A stretch of DNA of 64,000 nucleotides from Anadara kagoshimensis. Lineage: Eukaryota; Mollusca; Bivalvia; Arcoida; Arcidae. Under the pieces are notes generated by a model. The model did not search any database. It was not told where the DNA came from and saw only the letters and a list, made by a program, of their open reading frames with translations. The position numbers were made by a program, and so were the translations under genes. This document shows, piece after piece, positions 34,606 through 47,900 of this stretch. The DNA lies in the NCBI GenBank assembly GCA_021292105.1, contig CM037865.1:71661356-71725355 (forward strand), given 5' to 3'. Each line of letters starts with the position of its first letter. The stretch's first letter is position 1.

Positions 34606-35854
34606 TTGTATAAATAAGAACCAGACAAGATTATTACACTCATATGGATTCCGCTGTTTCTTTGAATCAGACCAGATTTGATGGCTGGCTGGATAGTCCA
34701 GTTCCTAGACCCGGTTTTAAGTTTCTGTCTGTTGGATGCGTTTTCCAATTTTTTATGACCTTTTACATATGGAATAAATGATGAAATTGGAATACCTGAA
34801 GTTGATTGACAACAAACAATCTTACACCAAATGATGTCCCAACTGCGGTTTGAAACTTTAACGTGCGGTTTGAAGAGTTCCAGATGTAAACTATTTTGTG
34901 TTTGGTAAACTGATTTGGTGACTGGTAACTTCAGAAGGGAACTAGATATAATCTCACACAAATATAAAGCGTTGTAGGTTGCTGGTTGAGTAGAATGGCG
35001 TTTAGGTCACAGTCAAGATTATTTCACTTATGTATATCAGCTGTAGTCATTCTTTATAAAATTTGCTTCCACCTGATATCTTTTTCCAGATTGTTTGTAC
35101 ATTTGTATTTGTATTGCAGCTAGAGTATGAATCCATCATGTTTTAGCTACATATATTTGTGATGAAAACAAATTATATTGGACATTTTCTAAAACTTCCA
35201 TTCTTTCCCATAAAAACTTTCACGATATTGCCCAACTAGTCAGGTAGGGTAGATTAATACTAACGTCTTGCGGTAAATACTGCGTATATAAATACAAATA
35301 ACAAGAATATTAGGTAGAATTGCATCACTTTTAATGTTAAATACGTTAATAAAATAAATAAAATAATTTTAGTACGTCTGTTTTTTATTTGTTACAATTG
35401 CCTTCATATTGTGATATTAATATTCTGAATACATCCTCATGATGAATAATATTTCCGAGAAAGTGAAAATAAATATGTTAATAATATGCGATTATTATTA
35501 TGGTTTTTTTTCTATTACAGTTTTTACTGTTGACAAAAAAAATAGTTGGCTTTTATGAAGTGAATATGATATATCATATAATAAAACATCAACATAACGT
35601 TCAATATTCAACTTATTAGAAAATAAAGTAGTTGTTCTTTCACTAGTTAAACTAGACAAGAGCATTTTGAAGTTTTAAGAAAATAAACACCATATTGTAC
35701 TAGATAATATCTAGACTTAACAACGTGTATGTAAATCATGTTAAGACTTTCAACCCGTTAATTGTTGCGTAATTCTTCCATCTAAAGTTTTGTACAAAAA
35801 TCCTTTTCATTCATGCTTGAGTCGTTTACAGAGTTGGCAGCAAGTAAGTCACGT
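34606..35854. other. Intergenic, between GMC gene 3' end and modular gene 5' end
   Basis: AT-rich. On the minus strand AATAAA (TTTATT at about 35386) lies some 470 bp past the GMC stop codon and might be its poly(A) signal. An open frame at 34581-34961 (minus) shows no recognisable domain. Confidence 0.35.
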
Positions 35855-37496
35855 CTAATATCTCTCGCTGTATGTCTTCTTGATTATGTCGGCTGCTTTC
35901 TCTGCTATCATAATTGTAGGACCCATCGTATTGCTAGAGGCAACTGTCGGCATTATGGATGCGTCAACTACTCTAAGGTTTCTAATACCCTTGACACTAA
36001 AAAAAAGAATAATTTTATGTCATAACCTAATCAAATTAGTTTAAAAGAATTAATGTATTTAAAGAAAAATACTTATTTAATCATCCAACTAAATTTCAAT
36101 TTTGATGAATTGTAGACAATATATCAATTTATATAAGTCAAACGTATATGTGCTTTGAATTTTACAATACATTTTCTTTACTTATTTATCAAATGGATAA
36201 CGCTCTATAAATAACTTTAAAAAAACTTTCTACCACGATATAAAAGTTGAGAGCACTATTATTATACAGACATTCCTGCATAAGATATTCCTTTCAAATT
36301 TCAAAACTGACAAAAACCTTTACTGTATTTGTGACAAAAATACAAGACAAGTTTTTAAACAATACCCTCACTAAAATGGAGAAATGAAAAGTAAAACACC
36401 CATACTGTTTCTTAAAAATGGAAAATGTGTCAAAATTGTAAGTTTAAAATAAACATTATAACGTCATAAAAACATTTAAAGAATTATATTATTGCAAAAA
36501 AAACCAAATCTAACATGTTTCTATTCTTTGTTTTACACCAATCTCGTTAACAAAAACCCTCTTTTTAAACACCATCTAAATCTCAAATCTGGACTGAACG
36601 TGTATTTCCGTATATAGGTTCCATAGTTTTTGTCTTCAGTTTATAAGACTTTTTTGTACGTATGGCGGAAATAAAAACCACTGTTTAAATAGGTTTCCGC
36701 ATTGATAAAATCCATGAACGAAGTCCAGCGAATATGCAGGTGTAACCATTGATGTACAGTTGTCCGATCAAAATATTAATGTTAAAATTAAAGTATATAG
36801 ATATGCAAACAAGTTCAGGTTCTTAAACATCTAAGAGGAAAAATGAGCACTAAAATATTTCATGCTATACATACTTTAATTCAGGATCAACTACAGTGGT
36901 GCGGTCACGTGTATTTCCCATACGGCATGTTCCAGCTGGATGTCCCCCGCTTACTGCTGTACTTCGGAACACACATATCCAATATTTATCTGAGTCAGGG
37001 TACATCAAATTGCATTCTACAGGGATGTCTCCATTAGGTATCATTTTTGCATTTACAGCTTTCATTGAGGGTGTTCTTACGAATCTTTGGTGTGATCTTA
37101 TAACTGTTAAAACATTTTAATTTAATGTTACGTTATTTCAGATACCAATGTTTTATATGAATAGTGGATAGCTGTATATGTTTCGAGCCCGTATAATAGT
37201 TAAGCCATCACATAATGTACTTATTTCGAAAACGATTGCATACAAAACAATCCATTTTATGCTTATATGCTATGTTTGTAGTAATTCCTTCTCAACAGTT
37301 TTGTGAATTCCAAATATAATATTTTTATAAGGGACAAGAAACGAATACAGTTAAAACTCATCGCTTTTGAAATTTGTAGAATCATGAATCTGAAAAACGC
37401 TTATCAAAACCATCCTTATAATTAAGTAATATATATATATTTTTTTTTTTGGTTATGATATATATATACATTATATACACACACACACATGCACGC

Positions 37497-37564
<68 letters not shown>

Positions 37565-40500
37565 TAACAAAAAAAAAGAATTGTAAGCGAAAATTGGATG
37601 CTTTAAATATATTGGTACTCTCTCAATGTAATACGTAATACGTAATTTTGAAAGCATTTCGTGTGACTAATAACACTTATCTATCAAAGGAACTAGCGAT
37701 TATTACTAAATCTTAAAATGATATAAAAAGTACTTCCGGATCGCAGGGCCTAACTTCGCTGATGAAAGTTTACGTATTTAACCTTGCTTGACAGTTTCAA
37801 ATGTTTTCCTTTGCTTTGTGATTGTGATTTAGACATGAATTCGTGTGTTTGTTTATGATGATTACTCAAAAAATCTTACTTCCTAACATCACTTTAACAT
37901 CGTTTTTGTTCTGTAAGTATCTTGGATCAATCAGAGGCGGGTCGTATGGATCTAAGCTTCTAAGCTTAACGTCTCCTCTTGCTTCACCATGGAGGAAGTA
38001 GTTTAATACTATAGAGCGATTTCTAATATCCTGGTCATTCGATGTAACCTTAAATGTAGAACTTATATCATTAATTGAATTCTATATTTGTATGAAATGA
38101 TTTCCCTGTTTCTTCCATTTCCAATAGTTATATCACACATGACAAATGTAGATAGCTTGAAAGGATTGCTTACCCTTCACTTCACTTGTACACGTGTTTT
38201 GCCACCTAATTTGCCATCATCAACTTTTTCTTTGTTTTAAGATTATATTATGGACATGAATTGGTATGTTTATTTTAGATTTTGCATAGTTATACATTTA
38301 GTGCCTCATATTAATATATTGAACAATTCAAAAATAAAATTCAACTTATGACAGAACAAACATACAAAATGCAAATAAAACGTGCGTTCTGCTAAAACGC
38401 GTGCACTTAAACCCTAAAGTATGCACAACGTAACTATGTAAAAGAAAGCTAACACAGTTTTTAAGACGACAAAAATATATATTTTATGAATATCAATGAA
38501 ATATAATGTACCATAAAGGCGTTCAAATCAACTTTATTTGTACCGTCATTAAACTGCGCTTGGTACTCTGGCCAGTTCAATTTCTGTGTGCGGACGATGT
38601 CATCAAATATTGCAAACTGCCATTCTGATTCTGCATACAGTCCTGTTTGTTAATATAAATTACACCTATGGTTATATGTAACTTTTTAATCTGTAAATAG
38701 TACTGTAAACGTTATACTTGACTAGATGACCGGTTTCCATTCCAGTGTTTGGTTATTGAAGAGAGTAAGTTAATTTTTTATATTATAAACACAGTTTTTT
38801 AATTTTTCCCGATTTGCAAGGCTATGAGTGTCTATTCGCTTGTTACGGATTATATTACATATATTACATATTATATATATGTTGATGCTTTCATTATGTA
38901 CTAATAATCCATTTAGTGAACAAATCCAAACAAACACGAGATTAATTTAACAATACGTTGGTGCGTAGAAATCAACTGATTTCCGTAGTGATAACCATAC
39001 ACTAGTTTATAACGTAACGGTGGTTGATGAAATGAGCTTGTAAATATTTAGAAAGTAACATTAGAAGGAAAATAATCAAAATGTACAATACGTTTACATG
39101 TTGTCTATTTACTTAAGTATTTACTCTTAGTTTCGGTGTGTTTTTGCCGTTCTTATATTCGCTAGTATCTACTTTTCTTCTGATTTCATTCAATAATGTC
39201 ATTTTTTGTTACATTAATGTTCTTTTTCCGTTAAGACCGAAATAAAATGATACAATAAATTGTCAAAATATGAACTATTGAAGAAATGTTCATATTTTCT
39301 TACCGCTTCGTTTGACGACGTATTGAGACAACGCTTTTTGATCTTTCTGGACATTATCTGTAACCGTCGGTACATCCATTAATACGTCTGTAACCTGGAT
39401 AAGATGATCCTGGTAATTGTAGCCGACAGGTAAATCTATAACCTGTTTTATCTGTGAAAATAATGCATTAGGTGTCGCAGAAAAATCAAACGTTTTATGT
39501 TGAGAACTATTGTAAGTTATCTGTATTCAATTATCGCAACTGAAAGGTTAATGATATATGTATTAAACTATTTTCAAACTTGCAAAATTCTCAGAGAACC
39601 AGAAGACAAAAGAATTTTTAATGAATTATTCAAATCTATTGTAAAAATGAGAATGTTTGTAAAATTCAAGAAATTGCTTTAGTGCATGAAAAACTTGGAC
39701 GTTACTGTAATCCCTGATATTATGTTGTCATATAATTCTGGCTTATTTTCAAGGATAGTGATATTTGACTTACTTTGCATTAGTATTTTGACATATTGTT
39801 CTTTGTGTTCTTAATTATATACACTATTGCCAAGTACATGTGGTCAGCTACATATTATTTGCTTTCGTTTTTTGAATGGACAAAATTACTTACATTATTA
39901 ATTGTTAATCTGGTTTCAGGTTTAGGGTTACGATGTTTCATATCTTTCGTAAAAAAATTAGGATTGTGCGTCTGTTGTATTTTATAAAGTAACAGAAGTT
40001 TTCAGAATTGGTTTGCTCTTCCAATTTGAGCTCCTCATCTTACCGGCATTCTAACATTAAAACCGTACCTTAAATTTACGAAGTAAAGAAGTTGGACCAA
40101 TACCAGATAATTGTAAGAGCTTTGGTGTTTCAAATGTACCCGCCGATACAATGACTTCTCTTAAAGCTTTTATTGTTTGGACTTGTCCGTCCTTGAAGAA
40201 TTTGACTCCATATGCTCTTTTAGTGTCTTTGTTTATGAGAATCTATAAATAGAAAATACATAATCAGGACTATGCACCAAGTCGACAAATTATTTAATAG
40301 CAGCAAGAAATGAAAATATATAAAATATGTTATGTAGTGCAAAATTTATGATATAAATACTGATTTTATAATCGACAATTCGACAAATCATATACTGTTC
40401 ATTTTACAAAGACTGTTTAATAACAATTCTATTTGAAGGTTGTTTATTTAGCTTTAATGTTGTCCTTCGTGGCATGTCGTTAAGTCTTTTAACTTTCTTG

Positions 40501-41948
40501 ATCAAACCTCATCAAATATCAAACTTAAGGTAGGAAAACCTCGGTCGCCGTGTTAACTAATATGTATAGCAAATGTTAGTGATGGGAACAATCCTCTTCA
40601 GTTTTATCGTCATATTGGTTACCAGCCAAAACATTTACGAACAGAACATCTAAACATATACTTTATATAATATATTTATAGATGTGTTAACAATTGAAAT
40701 AGATGGTTTTACATAAAACTGTAAAATGATCTCAAGAATTTGATGAAAGTTCGCGTGTCTAATTAAAATTGTCGGTTCCAAAGTTTTTACTTTGCTACTG
40801 GATTGTGATTCGGACATGGATTAGTATGTTTGTTTTTGATTATGACCGAACTTTTCTTTTCGATACTTACTTTCCCTACTACAGCTTCAGTTATAATAAA
40901 CAAGTTTTTCCTTCCCATATTTGGATCTAGAAATGCTACTTTAGTTGACTGACGCTTTCCTCTCCCAATCGTTGACTGCATGTGACATACACCTGTAAAA
41001 CCATTTAATAAATGTTATCTCATGTTCAAAAGTAACATGGGTAGGCATTGGGTTTAAGATATATTACAATTATTTTTGTCTGTCTACAAATATCAAATTT
41101 GTACAAATAAGACATTGATGTTAGTTATTTTTTGCTTTTTAGAGCTCGGGACCCCTGTTCTAAGCAGCAATGTAATATTCAAAAACAAACATACTAATCC
41201 ATGTCCGAATATATCACTTATTTTTTCCTCACACTGATTTATAATCCAACCATGTCTTCAAAACTCACTCTTTAATGCTAATCAAATCCTTAATATTCCA
41301 TTAGATGTAGTAATTCCACTCCTAAGCAAAGTAAGGAATGTAATAATAAGTGGTTTAAATGTTTCATCTCGTTCAGTTTGCGTTCATCACGCATGGTATA
41401 AAGTGAACTTTATTATGATTCCCCACCACCATAGGCGGGGAATCATATTGTTTTCGTTCTGTTTCTTCTTATTATTCTTAGGTATTATTAATATTCCGCC
41501 TTTCTCAAGACCTACTGTCATAGTATATGCTGGATCAGATCTCGAAAACGGCTTCCTGGATTTAAATGAAATTTAGTACCAATTATCTGTTATCTGTGTA
41601 GATATGCTAGACATGTTCATTTTCTATTTATCTAGAAGGTGGATGGGTGTAAATGGCGTAATTAAATACGTCGTTAAGGACCCGGGGAAACCAATTCTGA
41701 ATGGACATAAGCTGGTTACGACACTTTTATAATACCAAGTCAATGCCTTCACCTATGAGTTAATCCGATTAGTGACCGTCAAACAAGTCCACTCGAGCAT
41801 GAAATCTTATAATTGAACAATTTAATTAAGTAACAGATCTGTACGGCCGCAGGACAAAACGTTCCCATACCATAACGTACCCTACCCGAAGGTACCCATT
41901 TTTTGACAAAAAGAGTGTTTTGAAATAGATCGGCGCTATATATATATA

Positions 41949-41994
<46 letters not shown>

Positions 41995-44900
41995 CGGTTT
42001 AAAGACCTTATATATGAGGAAAACATACTTTTTAACACGCAGAGGGTCTTTTTAGTCCAGACATTTATAAATGTGCATTTCTTTTCTATCTATGGGAAAG
42101 ACATGCTTTTTAACACGTAGAGGGTCTTGTTAGTTCAGGTGTATTATACGGAATAAATCTCGTGTATGGAATTCATAGGATGTGAAGAGTAAAGCGTCTG
42201 AGTGATCAAGATTAACAACACTCTTATATTCTGGGACGGTTGAAAACCCTGAAAAAGAAGTAAGACCCAAAAGTCTTTTAACCGGATATATGCCATATAT
42301 TATTTATGGAAGGTGGGGAATCATACGTAACTGGTATCCAAGTTACAATCTCTAGTTATTGATGTTATTTTAATATTCAATTGTGATTTTTACCTACCTT
42401 ATGTATGACATAATTCAAAAATCCATGTTCAAAACAATCATTGTACGCGTTTTAATTGACATATATTGATTAGAATTAACAGCACAGATATATAGATGAG
42501 CTAGAAAATATATGTCTTACCAAAGGCGGATGGTCGTAAGCAATCACCAAAAGGTTTTCCAGATTCTTTGGCAGAGTTTTTGAAGACGTTGTAAAACGGC
42601 GTTCCAACCAAGTCCATATACTGAGAGATTGCCAATGGTCCACATGTATTATGCAACGCTAAAATATAAAAATTTGTTGGAAATAGGAAATACGATGGCA
42701 TTTAAAATGGGAACATTTGTCTGTGTGAATAAAAATATCGCTTTAAAAACATAGTAAATCATGTCATTCTTGTGTTGTTTATTCAAATCAAAGAATTTAT
42801 TTGAATGGAGTTAATAGTTGTTCTACGTGACACTCAATAATGTCTGTGCATTTTTATAACTGAATGTTTTTATTCACTGACCAGGTGGCTAAAACACGGA
42901 ACCGGAAATACAAACTTTACCTACATATACGTTTTGTTGCTATGTTATATTATGATTTGTACACTGTGGTATTGTTCAGTAAAACTAACTGGTAGAATTC
43001 ACGAAATATAACAATATGAACCGAAACATGCAGTTTTTTCCACAATACGAGGGTCGTTCAAAAAGTCTTGTCCCTTCCTGTAAACCGTAATTTATTATAA
43101 TGTCACTTGTCACGGGTGTCCGAGTTCATTCCCAAACACGTGGAACATTTTTATATTATATATGCAAAAGAATTAGTTTTTTCTTGCCATATTTTCATCA
43201 TAACACTCGTTACACTGCTTGGAAAATGACGGACATGACAGGTAAAAACATTATTGAAATGAGAAGCTTCATGAAAGCGTGTGCAAAACTCGTTAAATCG
43301 CCCAAACAAACATTCATTGAAATGCAAGATGTTTTTGGTGAGCGAAAGCTGTCATATAGGTCCATCTCAGGCTAGATACGTAACTTTAAAAACGGTGTTA
43401 ACGACATTTCTGATAAGGCCTGTTCTGGAGGACCAAAAACAGCATGCACCAAAGAAAACATTACAGAAATTCAAAAACTGGTCAATAGGGATGGAAGATT
43501 GACTGTTAAACAGATAGCTGAAGTCGTTGGTTTATCAATGGGGGCCGTACATTTCATTCTCAGAAAAACCTAGTCATGAGAAAGATTTGTGCTAGATGGA
43601 TTCCTCATTTGTTGTCAAAAGAGCAAAAGCTCACACGGGTCAAAATGGCTAAAATCTGCTGAAAATATAAGGTAATTGTAACAGCAGGCGTCTGGCTGAT
43701 ATAGTTACAGGTGACGAAACCTGGGTATATTACTTTTAGCCGCATAGAAAAATAAATAATAAAATATGGCTAACCAGAAAAGGACAACGACCCGAAATTG
43801 CAAGTCGCACTCAACGCACAAAGAAAGTTCTTTATGCTATATTTTTTAATAGCAACGATATAGTTGCCTTAATTCCCATCCTTAAAGACCAGGATATCAC
43901 GGAAAACATTTATAAAAATAAAATTTTTAAGAAAATGAAAAAAAAATATGAAAAGAAAAGACCAAAGTCAGGAATTCGTGGTATTTGGTTACTCGATGAC
44001 AATGCTCCTGCTCACAAATTTAAGTTGGTGACTGCATTTTTGTACAAGGAACGTGTTGTTGTTTTACCTCATCAACCTTATTCACCTGATCTTTCACCGT
44101 GTGACTTTTATCTCTTTCCTAAACTTAAAAAACACCTTTCTGGTCGTCGATACAGATCTCGTTCATCGCTAGGTTCAGCAATTCACCAGTTTCTCAATGG
44201 TATATCCAAAAAAGAATATGCAAATGTATTTAGAAAATGGATCCAGCGTCTTAAAAAGTGTGTAACCGTTAAAAGTGATTATTTTGAAGGAATGAAAATA
44301 AAATATCATAAATAAAACGTCTTAATTTGTGTTTTATTATGAAGGACAAGACTTTTTGAACGGCCCTCGTACTTTTGAGTAAGGCTTCTAAACAATGATT
44401 GATTTAACTGTTCATTTTTCCAAGCAATTCTTATTATTGGTTTATGCAATATTTGATATTCAATAGCCTGTTGAAGCAGTAGTACAATCTAATGCAAAAC
44501 CAGATATAAGCTTTTATTGTATGTAACTTGCAATTTTTTTCTGCGAACATCGATAACGTTTTTCACTGCTTTGTATAATTTACAGTTACCTTTGTTTTCT
44601 GCTAGAAGTGGAGACAAATTATTTTCAGATTTCAGAAAATATGGCAATACGTCATCATAGCTCCAACCTTTAGCTCCCAATGATTCCCATATCATAATCG
44701 GCTTTAAAACCACGGAAATATGCCATACCATTATGAGACGTTGAACCGCCAAGCATCTTTCCCATTCCAGTAAATAATCCCTAAATATAAAAACCAACCA
44801 TTTATATTACGTTTATAGTTTGTTAGACCATAGATATATTTGACGCGTCATATTTCCATGTTCCTTTTATTCAATTTTATTTTACACGCGGCGGGTTAAG

Positions 44901-47900
44901 TAGCTAAACAGGAGGTATTTACCCGTCCGGAACACCCGGTCTCACATTATTGGTGGACGTTCATGTGTTAAACGTAATTTGTCAGCCTGGAAGTTATTAC
45001 TTTGATTTGGGATAGAGGTTTGGACATGGATTGGTATGTTAGTTAATTTAATTTCAAATAAAGTATAAAAAAGACATCAAACATGTCGGATGTACTCATC
45101 CAATTCTGAAATATGACACAATTGTTTGATCTTGTTTGACTGTTTCTTTTATTTACTGACATTGGCGCCGTGTTTCAGATTTCATTGGATATATAAATAT
45201 TCCTTAGTAACCTAATATATAATTTATTAACAAATGTTTATCTGGGTAATTTTTTCAAAATGAAATTATGAAAAGAAGTATGGCGGGATTGATAGGATTT
45301 TGACCTGAATGGACCGTTTTGGCTTTTGAAAAATAAAAGTCTAAATATTCTTGCACTGCAGTATTCTATGTGGACTTTCAGATTTTGGCTCATACAAAGG
45401 TATATTTCACTGGTATTTTTCTTAATTAGCTCATCTTTGTGCTATATTATGCTAAAATATGAAAAATGAAGGGGTTTTCCGGTCTTTGATAATTATTTTT
45501 GAAAATTGAAACTGACCACTGCACATACAACTGATGTTTCATTTTAACACGGCATTTTCCGGTCTTTGATAATTATTTTTGAAAATTGAAACTGACCACT
45601 GCACATACAACTGATGTTTCATTTTAACACGGCTGCCACTAACTGCTGTGGTTAGCTCAGTGGGTAGCGAGGACGCTTTGTAATCTGTACGGCATGGGAT
45701 CAAATCCCATCCGGATATCATTTTATTTATTCTCCCTCTTATTTTTGATATTTTTATCTTTATAAAATACTATTGTTAAATTTGTCCTATTTACAACTAT
45801 AAGTTTTTAAAAGATAAGCATTTTCTTCTTTTAAAACACTACTAGCAGATCAAGCCAGGTTATATTTTCATACAGTAAATCTACACATATATCACCCGTG
45901 AATTCTAAGTGAAACGTGATGTCAGTTAATACTTTTTTGTTCTAGTTTTTCTGTTTATTGTATAAAGATTATGGATGTTAAGTTTTGTTCATTGTCTTCG
46001 GCTCTTCTAGAAAAAACAAATTTACAAAAACGAAGCGCTTGTTTTTCAAAGACCTGGTCTAATTATAGAGCACGAAATGCTCAGGTGTTTAAAAATACAT
46101 CGTTACGTCATTCATCCGTGGGTTAAAAGCGCCTATCAAGTCCGCCGTACCTCTTTTGAAAACATATATAAGCTTAAGAACAAAAACTTCATGTTAAAAA
46201 TCTATTTGGTTTGATTACAGACCTTAATCCAATTGGTCATCGTAATATTGTGCATTATTGTACACCAATAATAACAACAATATTAATAATAAGTAAACTG
46301 TTTGATTTAACTGATATAATCTATGGTTAAAACATTACAATTTAATATAAAAGTTTAATTCAAACACAAACATACCGACCCATGTTTTAATCACAATTCC
46401 ACAAGCAAATTGAAATCTTTAAAACCTGGCACAATAAATTAAACACGCAAACTTCCACTCAGACGTGAGGTCTGGTGGTCTGGAATTGTTACTATCAAGG
46501 CACAAAAAGGTGACACAAAAATAATGTATTAAGTAGCAAATATTGGAGTTGAGTTGAGTTGAGAATGGGTGTTTAACGCCCCAGTCAAGAATATTTCACT
46601 AACATCGAGACGTCGCAATCTACAAGCGAAGGTGCAGAACTTTTGCCTGTGTGTTGCTCTGATGGCATTATACAGCAGGTTTTTTTATCCGTGAAACGGG
46701 ACCTTGTTTATTTTAAGTTCCCATCCGAAAGAACCGTGACTCTTAATTCGTAATGCCGAGTGCTTCGCGAAAGAACAGTCACTACCCACTTTCAAGTTTT
46801 GGGTGAGACCCGACGGGGTTCGAACCCAATACCTCCCACTTACGGAGCGAGCACTTTACCAACTGACCTACCGCAGTAGCAAACACAGAAACAAATATTT
46901 AAATATGTTACCCTGTTATTCAGTCCTTTTTGTGGAACAGTTGTATAGTTATAAGTTATAGGTCCGGGGGACAAATGATTAGCTAGTCGAGGAGTTTCTA
47001 TCAGTCCTTCCATTGATTCTTCAGTGGCTTTACCAGCTTCTAACAAGCAAATAGTCACATGTTTATCTTCAGATAACCTAGCAGCCAATGTAGCACCTGC
47101 CGCTCCTGCGCCAACTGAAAACAATTAATCTCATTACATGCAATTGATAAAGAAAAGTAGAAAAAGCGAGAAAATATAAAGTAAAGTTACATTTTGTAAC
47201 ATCTGATAACTAAAAATGTCTTTCGACGTGTATTGAAAACACATAAATCAAGATATATGGGTTAAATACATTTTGAATGAGTAAAAATCTACGTATATTC
47301 GTGTTGGAAACAACAGCCATTCCGATAGTCCGTGACTGGTAATTATGGATAAGAACTGGTTACTTTTTAGCATTCTCTTGTATACCACTATAGAAAATGT
47401 TAAAATATCTGACAATGACTTTTTTAAAAAGATTACTTATTTTTAACAGTGTGTGCATGCCGCCTCAATCATATTATTTTATTATTAGAAACTTTTTAAA
47501 AACAATATATAGTCTTGATTCTAATTATATAAATATTGCACGTAATGTTTATAGTCAACAGTCTACCTTTGATAATTCACGGTATATACTATTTAATCAC
47601 TTTTATTTGACGTACTAGTTGATTTATATAAACTACTTAAACCCCAGAAAAACTAAAAAGGTCGCAAAACTCGTAAAATTGTAATTGTTATTATATATCA
47701 AAAGCGTGCCCAGCATAAATATTATTTTCATCAAACCATTATAACCCATCAGTGTACAGGCCTGTCGAAAGTTTAACATTTAGCTAACATATAAGTGCCG
47801 AACTAACAAATTTTGCAAAAATTATTAGAACACCATTCACACACTCATACATACACAGGTACATGTATAACTTTTAAACTTATCTTTAACGAAAAAATAA

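Noticed and set aside
34581-34961. 126-codon minus-strand open frame
   Set aside because: It has no recognisable domain and partly overlaps the Penelope-like scrap. It is probably random.
45652-45722. Functional tRNA gene
   Set aside because: The D-arm and T-arm look right, but the acceptor stem does not pair. Kept only as tRNA-like.
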